64,000 nucleotides of DNA. Origin: Branchiostoma lanceolatum (Eukaryota > Chordata > Leptocardii > Amphioxiformes > Branchiostomatidae). Below, in pieces: positions 1 through 11,700 of this stretch. Location: NCBI RefSeq assembly GCF_035083965.1, contig NC_089738.1, positions 12,240,734 to 12,304,733 of the forward strand. Reading direction: 5' to 3'. A program made the position numbers and the translations under genes. Under the pieces are notes generated by a model. The model did not search any database, was not told the DNA's origin, and saw only the letters and a program-made list of their open reading frames with translations. Numbering within the stretch: position 1 is the stretch's first letter; each line of letters begins with the position of its first letter.

Positions 1-1102
1 CTTTCCCCTTAATGTGAATGACATACTATATAGGGAAAATTGAGTGTTTGCAGTTGTAACAATAGCGCTACAGTCATACTAGTAAGTCGGCAAAAAGTTT
101 TGCGGTGGTTTTAAGTTCGCGCTGAAAGTTCACTGCAAAAACCATGAACATCAAACCACCGCGAACATTTCTGCATTGACGGTATTTTGACCAACTTACT
201 AACAGTATCTCATTCTCGTACTAGCACATGTATCTCCCAGTCCCAGGTACTATGTGGTAAGTTTGGAGATTCATACTGTCCTGTCCTGTCTTCACCTTTG
301 ACATTGCGCATGTGTAGTCGCAACCGTGAATGGGCTTATTGACACATTTTTCCTCTAGGAAATTCCATTACAGGCCAAGCCCCTATGCATACCCCTGGGG
401 GCCCAGAAAGGGTAACATACTAAGCCTGGTAGGGTAGCCTGGCCAGCCTTTTCCGCGAACCCTGGATACTGTGTCGACTCGACTAGTCTTCTGTGTCTGT
501 TAGTGTTACTTTACGTACTCCAGTTAGAATATTACAAACCGACCTTTTGTGTTTTTGATACATGTATGATCTGGATGAACGTGGCCAAATTATGAATGAG
601 GCCAGTAACAACAGCAGTGGGCTAAAAAGAACCATACTATTTTTACTCGCGGTGATGTGTGCACCCCCCTCCCCCTTTAACACGCGCCGGGCATAGCTCG
701 AGCTAGTTGCAAATTAACGAGGATCTGTGCCTATTCAATATAAAAATAATCGGTATAAATGAACCAAAGTTGCTCACCTCACCATGGAACAGGCAGAGTT
801 TTGCTGCTGGACGACCTACGGCGATCGATCCGGACGGTCGGCGGGCCTGAAAACACAATATCCCGGCCACTTCCCGGTAGCCTCCCGGCCACCGTTCTGT
901 ACCCTCGTGAGGTCACGTTCCCAAATATCGCGAGGCTTCTCCTACAGTCCACTATCTATGGCCTCGGTGACCCATCTCTCCCGGCCTGTCCTTACCGTTA
1001 ACGCTGTATCTCAAGAGCCAGGAGACGTCTCCTGGTCCACTTATAACTGGCTAACGGTGGTCACCGTTAACCACTTACAACTGTAAACGGTACTTGTAAC
1101 GG
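1..1102. other. Intergenic sequence, no gene recognised
   Basis: Short overlapping open frames exist at about 759-1086, but they lack family resemblance, splice partners or codon coherence. Nothing here can be supported as a gene or RNA. The satellite array begins at its right edge. Confidence 0.5.
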
Positions 1103-4100
1103 GTGTTTATTCACACTCTCGCATCAGCTTTGGGGTTCCGCAATCTAGACCGCAATTTAGGCCGCAAAGTAAAATGTAGGCCGCAATCGAGGCCGCAATC
1201 GAGGCCGCAATCTTTTCGGTGCCAGACCTCTTTTTATTCACACTCTCGCATCAACTTTGGGGTTCTTAGCGGATGTCATCCATACAATTCAATCAATATG
1301 GTCGAAGAACACAGTATTAATGGGCAATGTAAAATGCAAACCGCAATCTAGACCGCAATTTAGGCCGCAAAGTAGGCCGCAATCGAGGCCGCAATGTAGG
1401 CCGCTATCGAGGCCACAATCTTTTCGGTGCCAGACCTCTTTTTATTCACACTCTCGCATCAGCTTTGGGGTTCTTAGCGGATGTCATCCATACAATTTAA
1501 TCAATATGGTCGCAAAACACAGGATTAATGGGCAAAGTAAAATGCATGCCGCAATCTAGACCGCAATTTAGGCCGCAAAGTAAAATGTAGGCCGCAATCG
1601 AGGCCGCAATGTAGGCCGCAATCGAGGCCACAATCTTTTCGGTGCCAGACCTCTTTTTATTCACACTCTCGCATCAGCTTTGGGGTTCTTAGCGGATGTC
1701 ATCCATACAATTTAATCAATATGGTCGCAGAACATAGTATTAATGGGCAAAGTATGGGCATGCCGCAATCTAGACCGCAATTTAGGCCGCAAAGTAAAAT
1801 GTAGGCCGCCATCGAGGCCGCAATGTAGGCCACAATCGAGGCCGCAATCTTTTCGGTGCCAGACCTCTTTTTATTCACACTCTCGCATCAGCTTTGGGGT
1901 TCTTAGCGGCGGATGTCATCCATACAATTTAATCAATATGGTCGCAGAACACAGTATTAATGGGCAAAGTAAAATGCATGCCGCAATCTAGACCGCAATT
2001 TAGGCCGCAAAGTAAAATGTAGGCCGCAATCGAGGCCGCAATGTAGGCCGCAATCGAGGCCGCAATCTTTTTGGTGCCAGACCTCTTTTTATTCACACTC
2101 TCGCATCAGCTTTGGGGTTCTTAGCGGCGGATGTCATCCATACAATTTAATCAATATGGTCGCAGAACACAATATTAATGTGCAAAGTAAAATGTATGCC
2201 GCAATCTAGACCGCAATTTAGGCCGCAAAGTAAAATGTAGGTCGCAATCGAGGCCGCAATGTAGTCCGCAATCGAGCCCGCAATCTTTTCGGTGCCAGAC
2301 CTCTTTTTATTCACACTCTCGCATCAGCTTTGGGGTTCTTAGCGGATGTCATCCATACAATTTAATCAATATGGTCGCAGAACACAATATTAATGTGCAA
2401 AGTAAAATGCATGCCGCAATCTAGACCGCAATTTAGGCCGCAAAGTAAAATGTAGGCCGCAATCGAGGCCGCAATGTAGGCCGCAATCGAGGCCGCAATC
2501 TTTTCGGTGCCAGACCTCTTTTTATTCACACTCTCGCATCAGCTTTGGGGTTCTTAGCGGATCTCATCCATACAATTCAATCAATATGGTCGCAGACCAT
2601 AGTATTAATGGGCAAAGTAAAATGCATGCCGCAATCTAGACCGCAATTTAGGCCGCAAAGTAAAATGTAGGCCGCAATGTAGGCCGCAATCTTTTCGGTG
2701 CCAGACCTCTTTTTATTCACACTCTCGCATCAGCTTTAGGGTTCTTAGCGGATGTCATCCATACAATTCAATCAATATGGTCGCAAAACACAGTATTTAT
2801 GGGCAAAGTAAAATGCATGCCGCAATCTAGACCGCAATTTAGGTCGCAAAGTAAAATGTAGGCCGCAATCGAGGCCGCAATCTTTTCGGTGCCAGACCTC
2901 TTTTTATTCACACTCTCGCATCAGCTTTGGGGTTCTTAGCGGATGATATCCATACAATTTAATCAATATGGTCGCAGAACACAGTATTAATGGGCAAAGT
3001 AAAATGCATGCTGCAATCTAGACCGCAATTTAGGCCGCAAAGTAAAATGTAGGTCGCAATCGAGGCCGCAATGTAGGCCGCAATCGAGGCCGCAATCTTT
3101 TCGGTGCCAGACCTCTTTTTATTCACACTCTCGCATCAGTTTTGGGGTTTTTAGCGGGTGTCATCCATACAATTTAATCAATATGGTCGCAGAACACAGT
3201 ATTAATGGGCAAAGTAAAATGCATGCTGCAATCTAGACCGCAAGTTAGGCCGCGAAGTAAAATGTAGGCCGCAATCGAGGCCGCAATGTAGGCCGCAATC
3301 GAGGCCGCAATCTTTTCGGTGCCAGACCTCTTTTTATTCACACTCTCGCATCAGCATTGGGGTTCTTAGCGGATGTCATCCATACAATTTAATCAATTTA
3401 ACAATTTAATGGTCGCAGAACATAGTATTAATGGGCAAAGTAAAATGCATGCCGCAATGTAGACCGCAATTTAGGCCGAAAAGTAAAATGCAGGTCGCCA
3501 TCGAGGCCGCAATGTAGGTCGCAATCGAGGCCGCAATCTTTTCGGTGCCAGACCTCTTTTTATTCACACTCTCGCATCAGCTTTGGGGTTCCGCAATCTA
3601 GACCGCAATTTAGGCCGCAAAGTAAAATGTAGGCCGCAATCGAGGCCGCAATTTAGGCCGTTAAGTAAAATGTAGGCCGCAATCGAGGCCACAATGTAGG
3701 CCGCAATCGAGGCCGCAATCTTTTCGGTGCCAGACCTCTTTTTATTCACACTCTCGCATCAGCATTGGGGTTCTTAGCGGATGTCATCCATACAATTTAA
3801 TCAATATGGTCGCAGAACACAGTATTAATGGGCAAAGTAAAATGCATGCCGCAATCTAGACCGCAATTTAGGCCGCAAAGTAAAATGTAGGCCGCAATCG
3901 AGGCCGCAATGTAGGCCGCAATCGAGGTTGTAATCTTTTCGGTGCCAGACCTCTTTTTATTCACACTCTCGCATCAGCTTTAGGGTTCTTAGCGGATGTC
4001 ATCCATACAATTCAATCAATATGGTCGCAGAACACAGTATTAATGGGCAAAGTAAAATGCATGCCGCAATCTAGACCGCAATTTAGGTCGCAAAGTAAAA

Positions 4101-7029
4101 TGTAGGCCGCAATCGAGGCCGCAATCTTTTCAGTGCCAGACCTCTTTTTATTCACACTCTCGCATCAGCTTTGGGGTTCTTAGCGGATGATATCCATACA
4201 ATTTAATCAATATGGTCGCAGAACACAGTATTAATGGGCAAAGTAAAATGCATGCCGCAATCTAGACCGCAATTTAGGCCGCAAAGTAAAATGTAGGTCG
4301 CAATCGAGGCCGCAATGTAGGCCGCAATCGAGGCCGCAATCTTTTCGGTGCCAGACCTCTTTTTATTCACACTCTCGCATCAGCTTTGGGGTTCTTAGCG
4401 GCGGATGTCATCCATACAATTTAATCAATATGGTCGCAGAACACAATATCAATGTGCAAAGTAAAATGCATGCCGCAATCTAGACCGCAATTTAGGCCGC
4501 AAAGTAAAATGTAGGCCGCAATCGAGGCCGCAATCTTTTCGGTGCCAGACCTCTTTTTATTCACACTCTCGCATCAGCTTTGGGGTTCTTAGCGGATGTC
4601 ATCCATACAATTTAATCAATATGGTCGCAGAACACAGTATTAATGGGCAAAGTAAAATGCATGCTGCAATCTAGACCGCAAGTTAGGCCGCGAAGTAAAA
4701 TGTAGGCCGCAATCGAGGCCGCAATGTAGGCCGCAATCGAGGCCGCAATCTTTTCGGTGCCAGACCTCTTTTTATTCACACTCTCGCATCAGCATTGGGG
4801 TTCTTAGCGGATGTCATCCATACAATTTAATCAATTTAACAATTTAATGGTCGCAGAACATAGTATTAATGGGCAAAGTAAAATGCATGCCGCAATCTAG
4901 ACCGCAATTTAGGCCGCAAAGTAAAATGCAGGTCGCCATCGAGGCCGCAATGTAGGTCGCAATCGAGGCCGCAATCTTTTCGGTGCCAGACCTCTTTTTA
5001 TTCACACTCTCGCATCAGCATTGGGGTTCTTAGCGGATGTCATCCATACAATTTAATCAATATGGTCGCAGAACACAATATTAATGTGCAAAGTAAAATG
5101 CATGCCGCAATCTAGACCGCAATTTAGGCCGCAAAGTAAAATGTAGGTCGCCATCGAGGCCGCAATGTAGGCCGCAATCGAGGTTGTAATCTTTTCGGTG
5201 CCAGACCTCTTTTTATTCACACTCTCGCATCAGCTTTGGGGTTCCGCAATCTAGACCGCAATTTAGGCCGCAAAGTAAAATGTAGGCCGCAATCGAGGCC
5301 GCAATGTAGGCCGCAATCGAGGCCACAATCTTTTCGGTGCCAGACCTCTTTTTATTCACACTCTCGCATCAGCTTTGGGGTTCCGCAATTTAGACCGCAA
5401 TTTAGGCCGCAAAGTAAAATGTAGGCCGCAATCGAGGCCACAATCTTTTCGGTGCCAGACCTCTTTTTATTCACACTCTCGCATCAGCTTTGGGGTTCTT
5501 AGCGGTTGTCATCCATACAATTTAATCAATATGGTCGCAGAACACAGTATTAATGGGCAAAGTAAAATGCATGCCGCAATCTAGACCGCAATTTAGGCCG
5601 CAAAGTAAAATGTAGGCCGCAATCGAGGCCAAAATCTTTTCGGTGCCAGACCTCTTTTTATTCACACTCTCGCATCAGCTTTGGGGTTCTTAGCGGATGT
5701 CATCCATACAATTTAATCAATATGGTCGCAGAACACAGGATTAATGGGCAAAGTAAAATGCATGCCGCAATCTAGACCGCAATTTAGGCCGCAAAGTAAA
5801 ATGTAGGTCACAATCGAGGCCAGAATGTAGGCCGCAATCGAGGCCGGAATCTTTTCGGTGCCAGACCTCTTTTTATTCACACTCTCGCATCAGCTTTGGG
5901 GTTCTTAGCGGATGTCATCCATACAATTTAATCAATATGGTCGCAGAACACAGTATTAATGGGCAAAGTAAAATGCATGCCGCAATGTAGACCGCAATGT
6001 AGGCCGCAATCGAGGCTGTAATCTTTTCGGTGCCAGACCTCTTTTTATTCACACTCTCGCATCAGCATTGGGGTTCTTAGCGGATGTCATCCATACAATT
6101 TAATCACTATGGTCGCAGAACACAGTATTAATGGGCAAAGTAAAATGCATGCCGCAACCTAGACCGCAATTTAGGCCGCAAAGTAAAATGTAGGTCGCCA
6201 TCGAGGCCGCAATGTAGGCCGCAATCGAGGCCGCAATCTTTTCGGTGCCAGACCTCTTTTTATTCACACTCTCGCATCAGCTTTGGGGTTCTTAGCGGAT
6301 GTCATCCATACAATTTAATCAATATGGTCGCAGAACACAGTATTAATGGGCAAAGTAAAATGCATGCCGCAATCTAGACCGCAAGTTAGGCCGCAAAGTA
6401 AAATGTAGGCCGCCATCGAGGCCGCAATCGAGGCCGCAATCTTTTCGGTGCCAGACCTCTTTTTATTCACACTCTCGCATCAGCTTTGGGGTTCTTAGCG
6501 GATGTCATCCATACAATTTAATCAATATGGTCGCAGAACACAGTATTAATGGGCAAAGTAAAATGCATGCCGCAATCTAGACCTCAAGTTAGGCCGCAAA
6601 GTAAAATGTAGGCCGCAATCGAGGCTGCAATGTAGGCCGCAATCGAGGCCGCAATCTTTTCGGTGCCAGACCTCTTTTTATTCACACTCTCGCATCAGCT
6701 TTGGGGTTCTTAGCGGATGTCATCCATACAATTTAATCAATATGGTCGCAGAACACAGTATTAATGGGCAAAGTAAAATGCATGCCGCAATCTAGACCGA
6801 AATTTAGGCCGCACCTAAGAGTTACTTAACACAGTATTAATGGGCAAAGTAAAATGCATGCCGCAATCTAGACCGCAATCGAGGCCGCAGTGTAGGCCGC
6901 AATCGAGGCCACAATCTTTTCGGTGCCAGACCTCTTTTTATTCACACTCTCGCATCAGCTTTGGGGTTCTTAGCGGATGTCATCCATACAATTTAATCAA
7001 TATGGTCGCAGAACACAGTATTAATGGGC
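1103..7029. repeat. Nested satellite array, 29 units of about 215 bp containing 12-bp sub-repeats
   Basis: The marker CGGTGCCAGACCTC occurs 29 times (first at 1217, last at 6921, a few copies with one change). Most units are about 215 bp. Each has a roughly 130-bp conserved part and a short inner array of a 12-bp element (AGGCCGCAATCG or AGGCCGCAATGT). Spacings of 215, 203 and 191 bp differ by whole 12-bp steps; 226, 182, 139 and 115 also occur. Short open frames encoding RPQS repeats appear throughout. A 215-bp period is not a multiple of three, so these frames break at each unit, and I read the array as non-coding. Confidence 0.95.
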
Positions 7030-7451
7030 GACCCCCGTACGCGTGGACAATAGTAGTTCGGATATGAAGTAGTGCGTCACATTGCTTGAAAAGGCCATAC
7101 TTTTTCTTCTGTCCACATTAGCGAGGCTGAAACTGCGGTGAATGGTAGAGGTCTACGTTAGTTTTGAGACAGTACGAGTTTGATTACGATGTTTTTTCGG
7201 TCGGGTTGGATTCGCGCCTGGATATTGTTACCGCCCGACTACTGTAAGTCGCCTGCAGTACGGTGACCTCCGTGCTTTTAAAAGAGAACGAGCCGGCAAA
7301 TCTAACCTCATTTTGCAGTTTTTTTGTAGATTGAACCTTGAAGTCAAGCATTTAAAAATCTGGCACCCTAATTGTGCACCTTTCTATAAATTTTCAAGCG
7401 TCGAAGCATCTCACCTTGGGATCCATAACTATATAAACCCCCGATAGGAGA
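7030..7451. other. Spacer between satellite and Penelope-like fragment
   Basis: No gene or RNA seen. Ordinary AT/GC composition and no clear repeat, until the 23-bp inverted satellite match at 7452. Confidence 0.4.
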
Positions 7452-7474
7452 AATACTGTGTTCTGCAACCATAT
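7452..7474 (-). repeat. 23-bp inverted match to the satellite unit at the retroelement's 5' break
   Basis: AATACTGTGTTCTGC followed by AACCATAT is the reverse complement of the satellite segment ATATGGTCGCAGAACACAGTATT, with one mismatch in 23. It lies directly at the point where recognisable Penelope-like coding sequence begins (about 7476). Confidence 0.7.
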
Positions 7475-8306
7475 AGCCAACAGGCTCCCCTTCCTAGACA
7501 CCAAAACCATCATAGAGAAAGATGGCAACCTTCAGTTCGAAGTGTACAGGAAACCGACCCACACTGATCAATATCTGGCCTTTGATTCCCACCACCCTTT
7601 GGAACACAAACTAGCAGTGATCAAAACTCTCTTTCATCGGGCAGACAACGTCATCACCTCAGACGAAGCGAAAACAGACGAACACAGACATCTCCGTGCG
7701 GCCTTAGCCAAGTGCGGCTACCAAAACTGGACCTTCAACAAGGCCCTCAAACCTTCTGACCAGTCTAAGAAAACACTCAAGTGCAAACCATTGACCAACA
7801 GAAACAAGGCCAACATTACCATTCCCTACGTCCAAGGAGTATCGGAAAAACTCAGACGAATCTTCCAAAACATTGCCACTAACTTCAAACCTCACTCAAC
7901 TCTCAGGCAGAAATTGGTCCATCCAAAAGACAGGCCTGAAAAAGGCATCAAAGCCAATGTCATCTACAAACTGAAATGTGAGGAACCGAACTGCAATAAC
8001 ATGTAACGTTACATCGGGGAGACAAGTCGACCACTAAAAGAAAGGTACAAGGAACATTGCTCTAACCGCTACTCCTCTGCCATTTTCCACCATCTAAAAC
8101 ACAACCAGGGACACTCATTCAATCTCGAATCCACGGACATCCTAGATCGTGAAGAACGCTGGTTCGAACGGGGAATTAGAGAAGCAATATATGAGAGGAT
8201 GTACAACCCCGCCCTCAACAGGAAAGGGGGTCTACGCGTTGAACTTTCAGGCACTTGGGATAATGTACTGCCCACTACCCCCCACCCCCGGACGAACAAC
8301 ATTTAG
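7458..8306 (+). pseudogene. Penelope-like element: 3' end of RT plus GIY-YIG endonuclease, broken
   Basis: The frame 7458-8003 matches the region after the reverse transcriptase core of Penelope-like elements (motifs LPFLD, YRKPTHTDQYL, HHPLEHKL, TLFHRAD). A TAA at 8004-8006 interrupts it just before YIGETSRPLKERYKEH. The same frame then stays open to 8304-8306 and carries the rest of a GIY-YIG fold, ending with PALNRKGG and a WD motif. The RT catalytic core is absent, so the copy is 5'-truncated, as is typical for these elements. The single in-frame stop suggests fairly recent decay. The element is non-functional for retrotransposition as it stands. It lies 0.4 kb upstream of the glutathione reductase gene, on the same strand. 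Confidence 0.88.
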
Positions 8307-8473
8307 TTACTGTACTAAAATCAACAGTAGCGAATTGAACTATTGGCATAAAACTTTGTCTTGAATTAATCTTCTTTTAAAGACTACTTCAAGACATCCT
8401 ATATTGTCTTAACCTCATTAACATACCTATTCAGAGTTTTGGTATAAAACATGGTGTTCTCAGTCCTATCGTT

Positions 8474-8517
8474 AGTCACTGACGAAAGACAGTGGATGCT
8501 GTCTGAAACGTCTGACT
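8474..8517 (+). ncRNA. Hammerhead ribozyme motif of the Penelope-like element
   Basis: Core CTGACGA (8479-8485) is followed by stem II AGACAG/CTGTCT with loop TGGATG, then GAAA (8505-8508), a minimal palindromic stem III ACGT, the cleavage-site C (8512), and TGACT (8513-8517). The last segment pairs perfectly with AGTCA (8474-8478) as stem I. All conserved hammerhead core bases are present. Penelope-like elements are known to carry minimal type I hammerheads with very short stem III that act mainly as dimers. The position, 170 bp past the GIY-YIG stop codon, fits an element terminal region. Confidence 0.8.
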
Positions 8518-8725
8518 GTTTGAAAATTTTATCCAGTCGCTTGAGTAATTATTTTTGGCGCATATACATAGCCTTAGTTCAAAAGTCGACCTTTACCTGT
8601 TGTTACTGTCCTGCTCTGGGTACGAGATCATCGAAAGTAAAGTGACCCTTCACCTCTAACCTCCAGGATAAGGGCCAGGGGCGTGATCAGATAAAGAAAG
8701 TAGTTGGACCGTTCCCTTGTTTGTT

Positions 8726-11700
8726 ATGTTCGTAGGGCGTATTTTCTACAGATCTCTGTGCACCATGGCGCCGATAGCGAAGAGTTTCGACTACCTGGTG
8801 ATCGGGGGCGGGTCCGGTGGGCTGGCCAGCGCGCGGAGGGCGGCGGAGTTTGGCGCCAAGTGTGCGATCATAGAGAAGGCTCGGCTCGGTGGAACATGTG
8901 TGAGTTTTTCTCTTATCGAAAATCGGATTTATTTGCTGACTCATTGCCCCGGCAAGATGCATTGTCAATCATAGCGACCCTTTAAGGATATGTTTTCGTT
9001 ATAAATCACTATTCATAATGATGATAACTGTTAAATATCAATAGTAGTAATTTGTATCACGAATAATTCAACAGAGCGTTAACTATTAATAAACCTCATA
9101 AGCCTGAGAAAATTGAACCACAAAGTTGGAACTTTGCATGATCTTACATTTGCCATTTACAATTATCAAGGATGATAAAACCTTCTTGGTAACATAAGGC
9201 TATATAACCGGTATGTTATAACTTAAAATCATTCAGATGATTGTGTATAAACACATGCATCTTGAGAAATCAATAAGAGACTAGAAAGGCAACATTTGCG
9301 AGCAAATACAGCATGTTTAGCCATACTCCTCGCCATGCAAAAATGGACTCTCCCAGAATAACAATGGACCATTCTAAAATACTTGCACTAAAAAAATGAA
9401 TCACCCAGTCCAAAATTGAGTCTTCCAGTAGCACCTCAACACAATATGGACCAGTCCACAACCATATCCACTTATTGATTAACAAATACACTTCTGCTAA
9501 CAAATGGACTTTTTCATAATCATTTCAGCTCAAAATAATTAAAGAATCCTCCCCTTGCAAGAATGGAATATTCCGTGCCATTTCCATGTAAACCAGTCGA
9601 AAAATATCCGCTGAAAATTACACTCTTGCGCATAATCAACCCAGTTCAAAATTGAATTAAAAAAGATCAACCCCAGGGAAGAATGAAGTTTTCCATAGTA
9701 TACATATGAAGATTTGACAGGAGAAGAAGGAAATGACCAAAAACAACATATTTGAGTCAATTCCAAGTCACCGAGAGGGTTTTAATATAATATTTGTAAT
9801 ATGTTTGAACTATTTTGATTAAAAGAAATGTGTTTGATTAATCCAAATGTTTCAATGTTCGAACAATTTGTAACAAAAGATTTTCACAATTGCCCCCATA
9901 AACGAAGGTGCTAAGTCCTCCTGTGTGTTTCTGCCTATTTTCGGTGGCCGCGCTAGACCACCAGCGGATTTGTTTTGACGGAGCGTCACCCGCGCGCGAC
10001 GATGTGCACTGTTCGGCACCGCTAATATCCGGCATTTTCCCGCTCCAAAACACTCCACAAGACCCACGTTTTTAGTGTTTTGCCTCGTGTGCAACACGAT
10101 TCGATTTGCATTACTAACGGGACGAAAATGTTATGATAGAAAAAATTCACCCCGTCCCGGCGTCCGTCCCAAAAACATGAACGACATGAAAATATATTTT
10201 CTTACAGATTCAATCACGAAAATCAACAGCATGGGATTCCAAATTTTCGCAACGGCCGACCATTTATCATGGTCGAACTTCCTTCCAAGGCGTGCGATAG
10301 ATAAACATTCCCAGCACATAATAGTCACTAGTACCAGACTAACGCAAGCTAATGATGATAACAGGGAGAAAGTTTGTCAGTGAAGTTTGGCCACCAGAGG
10401 GTACATTCATTTAACGTTACAAGCTAGCGCAAAGGGGCGAATCATTGACCTTACCGGGGACTGACTCTACTGGCCTAATCATTCCTTTTTTGCCGAATTC
10501 TACGATCCATACGCCCGTACGTAGGACATGTAGGAAGGCCTGGTGGACGCTACACATCACGGGAGACGCGTGTTGGTCCGAGACAGACAGCGGCGTGCTT
10601 GTCCTAGGAATTCCCATACCATATTTGGCATGAATAATAGCACACCTGCGCCAGGAATGCAAGATAATTAGATTAACCCAATTGACCAATCAGGTGGTCG
10701 CAAGGCTCACAGGCATGCAAGGCCAGGTGCAAGGCACTCGGGGTCAATGACCTGTAGGTCATATGTAGTATTGAAAGTGACAGAAGTGGCAAATATTGTC
10801 AAGAAAGCCCAAAATAAATCGTTTTGAATATATGTATGCCAAAAATGGGAATGTAGTCCTTTAAATATTTGTTCAAGCCACATATACAGCAAATTTCAGG
10901 TCATTCGGTTGAAATACCAGGGCGCAGGAGGCCAAGATATGCTAAAAATAGCCTAAAAACCTCAATAAAATCACTTTCAAGGTCAATATCAAAAAAAGGA
11001 AAAGAACGTACATTGGTTTTTGCCTACATTACCTCTGTACCAAATTTCAGGTCATTTGGTCAAAAAATGACAGAGATGAATCAATTTGAAGATTTGACAG
11101 GAGAAGAAGAAACATGAGTAAAAACAATATGTTGAGCCATACTAGGTATGGCTAAACATAATTATTCCTTACTGTTAATAAGTAACAAGTGGCTCATACC
11201 TTTTTTTATTGTTCTGTGTGTTCCAGGTGAATGTGGGATGTGTCCCAAAGAAGGTAAATATTTGGTCTTATTTTGTGGGTTTTGTGGTGCTTCTTCACCG
11301 CAAAATCATAATCCCGCGATATTGTCTTTTTCTGCTTTGACTGCGAACACCACCAAAAACTCCCGCCACAGATTCAAATCCACACTCAAGGGTAGCTGTT
11401 TGGCTACTAATTCTCTATTGATTACGGGGTTAGGCAGCAGGGAGAAGATAAGTAAAAGCCTCCTTCCAGTATCATGCTAGACTACCTGCTTGCAATCTTA
11501 TAACAAAGTTGTATTCATGCTCAGCATGTATTTCTTCCATGTATATTTGAAGATTGTTAAATCCTCTCAGTCTGGCTTCTGTGCAATTGAAGTCTTGCAG
11601 ATTTCTCTTGAATTTTGTTTTGAGCTAATTATTTCTATGTCAGTGCTGAATATGTAAGTGAATAGTCTGCTATGTTCTGTCCCAGGTGATGTGGAACACA

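Noticed and set aside
1103-7029. CRISPR-like array
   Set aside because: Units are far too long, the spacer-like parts are themselves repeats, and the DNA is from an intron-bearing nuclear genome.
1103-7067. Many small plus-strand ORFs with RPQSRPQ repeats, as a repeat-protein gene
   Set aside because: They arise from 12-bp sub-repeats. The 215-bp unit shifts frame from copy to copy, stops occur in each unit, and no splice structure is present.
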